This document shows, one piece after another, positions 61,922-64,000 of a stretch of DNA of 64,000 nt; the first letter of the stretch is position 1; each line of letters opens with the position of its first letter. Origin of the DNA: Alteromonas antoniana (lineage in GTDB: Bacteria > Pseudomonadota > Gammaproteobacteria > Enterobacterales > Alteromonadaceae). Location: assembly GCF_019249295.1 (NCBI RefSeq), contig NZ_JAESDH010000018.1:48514-112513 (forward strand). Reading direction: 5' to 3'. Position numbers and translations under genes: made by a program. The notes under the pieces are model-generated. The model saw only the letters and a program-made list of their open reading frames with translations. It was not told where the DNA came from and did not search any database.

Positions 61922-63826
61922 GTGACTATAGCTCCCTGTTTAAAAGTCCTCGTGATCGATCACAACCAGACACGACTTGCCAGTACCAAACAGTATTTAG
62001 AATCGGTTATGCATTCGCTGGACAGGGACGATTTAACGCTGGCGATTGTTACGGCGTCGTCCGCGGATGATGCGACAACCGAGCTTTATAGTGACGGCGA
62101 TATACAGGCTGCACTGCTTAGCTGGGAAACCGAAGAGTCACTATCGCACGATGAATCCGTTATTGATGCGATTAAAGCTATTCGTCATGAGCTGCCAGTA
62201 TACGTTACCGCAGAGGATGATATCGGCTTTGATATCGTAAAGCGTTCAAGCCGGATAGAAGCGTTTTTTGCGGTTAATGAAATAGCAGCAGATCCAGAAT
62301 CAGCGCTGGCTTATATCGTGAACGACTTTGATGATCGCAGCGAAACGCCCTTCTGGACCGCTTACAAAAAATACGCGGTAGAAACCAATGACTCCTGGCA
62401 CACCCCGGGACACAGTGGCGGTGCCAGTTTCAGAGGCTCCAGTTACATCAATGACTTCTACAAGTTTTTCGGTCGCAACATGTTTATCAGCGACCTGTCT
62501 GTGAGCGTCGATTCTTTGGGGTCGTTATCCGACGGAACCAACGCCATTGGAAAAGCGCAGAACCTTGTCGCCAGTACCTTTGAAGTTAACCATTCCTATT
62601 TTGTTACCAACGGCTCTTCCACGTCCAACAAAATCATTCTGCAAACCCTGTTGCGTGAAGGTGACAAGGTGATTGTTGACCGAAACTGTCACAAGTCAGT
62701 GCATTACGGCATGGTCCAGGCACGGGCATTGCCGCTGTATCTGGACAGCATTCTGGACCCGAAATACGGCATTTTTGCGCCCCCCTCTCTGGGCCAGCTC
62801 AAAACCATGATTGACGAAAACCCGGATGCGAAGCTTATTGTACTTACCGGTTGTACCTACGATGGTCTGCTTACCGATCTCAGACAAGTGGTTGAGTATG
62901 CCCATCAGCACGGCATCAAGGTATTCATTGATGAGGCGTGGTTCGCCTATTCCTTATTTCATCCGCAGTTCAGACAGTATTCCGCCATTAACGCCGGCGC
63001 AGATTATGTGACCCACTCCGCGCACAAAGTAGTATCAGCGTTTTCACAAGCTTCCTATATCCATGTGAATGATCCCGATTTTGATAAAGACTTTTTCAAA
63101 GAGATTTATGCCATCCACACCAGTACGTCACCGCAGTACCAGTTAATTGCCTCTCTGGATGTGTGCCGCAAACAACTGGAAATGGAAGGTTTCAAAATTA
63201 TCAATAATTTACTGCGCCACGTGCAGGAGCTAAAAGAGCAGGCTGAGAAATTTACCCGGGTACGCATTCTGGATGCCGATGACTTCAAGCAGATGTTTTC
63301 ACATTTTGAGTCAGACAATATCGGCCATGATCCACTTAAAATTCTTATCGATATTTCTGCACTGTCTTATTCCAATCAGGAGATACACCGTTTTCTGATG
63401 GACGAAGTCGGCCTGGAAATCGAGAAGTTTACCCACAGTACACTGCTGGTATTGCTGACGTTCGGTGGCATGCGTTCAAAGATTGTCAGGCTGTTCAACG
63501 CCTTGAATAAACTGGATGCCGGGCATGTCTCATTGCGCAAAAGTAACCGTCAGAAAGCGTTACCGGTAGCAATACCGCCTATACATCTGGCGACACTACC
63601 TTCCGACGCATTTTTTGGAAAACGAGAGCTGGTTGAACTGAAAAACAGTGTTGGCCGCACGGCCGCGGCGCTTATCACCCCCTACCCACCCGGGATCCCA
63701 TTGCTGGTGCCAGGGCAAAAAATTGAGCAGGCCCACCTGGATTATTTAGATGCCCTATCCAGCCAGAAACTGACAATTCAGGGCCTGCACGACGGTGAGG
63801 TATATGTGATTGAGAACGAGGAATGA
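61922..63826 (+). CDS. Orn/Lys/Arg family PLP-dependent decarboxylase
   Basis: A 634-residue enzyme that starts at GTG 61922, six bases after AAGGA; the longer frame upstream runs through a leader hairpin. An N-terminal response-regulator-like wing domain (about 5-130) is followed by the fold-type I PLP domain. Visible motifs are SWHTPGHSGGASFRGS, FVTNGSSTSNK, DEAWFAY and the PLP lysine in THSAHKVVSAFSQAS. A C-terminal domain closes the protein. The family removes CO2 from arginine, lysine or ornithine for acid resistance or polyamine synthesis. The length is below that of E. coli AdiA/CadA (about 715-755), and the substrate cannot be fixed. No antiporter gene is nearby. Confidence 0.9.
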   Translation: MTIAPCLKVLVIDHNQTRLASTKQYLESVMHSLDRDDLTLAIVTASSADDATTELYSDGDIQAALLSWETEESLSHDESVIDAIKAIRHELPVYVTAEDDIGFDIVKRSSRIEAFFAVNEIAADPESALAYIVNDFDDRSETPFWTAYKKYAVETNDSWHTPGHSGGASFRGSSYINDFYKFFGRNMFISDLSVSVDSLGSLSDGTNAIGKAQNLVASTFEVNHSYFVTNGSSTSNKIILQTLLREGDKVIVDRNCHKSVHYGMVQARALPLYLDSILDPKYGIFAPPSLGQLKTMIDENPDAKLIVLTGCTYDGLLTDLRQVVEYAHQHGIKVFIDEAWFAYSLFHPQFRQYSAINAGADYVTHSAHKVVSAFSQASYIHVNDPDFDKDFFKEIYAIHTSTSPQYQLIASLDVCRKQLEMEGFKIINNLLRHVQELKEQAEKFTRVRILDADDFKQMFSHFESDNIGHDPLKILIDISALSYSNQEIHRFLMDEVGLEIEKFTHSTLLVLLTFGGMRSKIVRLFNALNKLDAGHVSLRKSNRQKALPVAIPPIHLATLPSDAFFGKRELVELKNSVGRTAAALITPYPPGIPLLVPGQKIEQAHLDYLDALSSQKLTIQGLHDGEVYVIENEE

Positions 63827-64000
63827 TGCGGGTTGGCGTGATGGTTATCAGCAGTCGGGAAATGGTTTTGCTAACTTATACAAGAACGCATAAACGGTTT
63901 TCCCGCCAGACCTCAACAAATGATGGCTCTTCATCATTAACGGGGGACATCAGCATTCATTAAACTGATTTTGCGAAGATCATTTAATGGAGATAAGCCG

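Noticed and set aside
63823..63963. 46-codon ORF overlapping the decarboxylase stop as ATGA
   Set aside because: The overlap is suggestive, but the ribosome binding site is poor and the sequence is low in recognisable features; it is too close to the window end to judge.

Overview
The window looks like chromosomal sequence from a marine gammaproteobacterium of the Alteromonadales, most likely Alteromonadaceae. This rests on the gene families present (DUF2789, DUF2750, DUF3718, YceH, an S46 dipeptidyl-peptidase, paired M16 peptidases), on an HdfR-MaoP neighbourhood like that of Escherichia coli, and on the density of GGDEF/EAL and sensor-kinase genes. The genus cannot be fixed from sequence alone. 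I see no rRNA, tRNA, CRISPR array, insertion sequence or prophage.

Layout. 0-8 kb: a partial secreted protein, a porin with a small PstS-like periplasmic protein, an acyl-CoA synthetase, and a two-gene molybdenum hydroxylase (IorAB type). 8-19 kb: a giant propeller-PAS-GGDEF-EAL sensor, a three-gene cassette of a small secreted peptide and two paralogous membrane proteins, an RNase J-like beta-CASP enzyme, an S46 peptidase and YceH. 19-29 kb: DUF2789 and DUF2750 proteins, an active/inactive M16 peptidase pair, HdfR and MaoP, a double PRC-barrel protein with class II fumarase, and a probable persulfide sensor (SqrR/BigR type) divergent from a rhodanese. 29-32 kb: a LysR regulator and a membrane EAL protein with a degenerate GGDEF domain and an overlapping small upstream ORF.

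32-49 kb is the most interesting part. Five genes (33.0-38.6 kb) encode a sigma-54-dependent response regulator, a 74-residue protein that looks like a free-standing histidine-kinase DHp domain, a CHASE3 sensor kinase, an Rcp1-type receiver and a REC-HisKA-HATPase-REC-REC hybrid kinase. Around them, five transcription units have -24/-12 elements with the exact sigma-54 spacing (GG-N10-GC): exoD, a YqjD/YqjE/YqjK-like operon with a lipoprotein, DUF1328 plus an acidic lipoprotein, a small secreted protein with MlaA and an MMPL exporter, and an OsmY-like BON protein. My reading is that the phosphorelay controls an envelope or surface-stress regulon encoded around it. That is an inference, but a testable one. 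An octanucleotide repeat array of 18 units lies between two of these units.

49-64 kb: an EEP-family enzyme overlapping MgtC tail to tail, a Vat-type acetyltransferase, a receiver protein with an altered active site, two unknown proteins, DoxX with a divergent LysR regulator, a DUF3750 lipoprotein, an alpha/beta hydrolase, a chemotaxis receptor without a sensory domain, a DUF3718 protein, an intact GGDEF-EAL protein and a basic amino-acid decarboxylase with a hairpin in its leader. Several small genes were read directly from the sequence: 23893-24060, 30042-30152, 42351-42527 and 47340-47519. Several starts were moved on the basis of ribosome binding sites.
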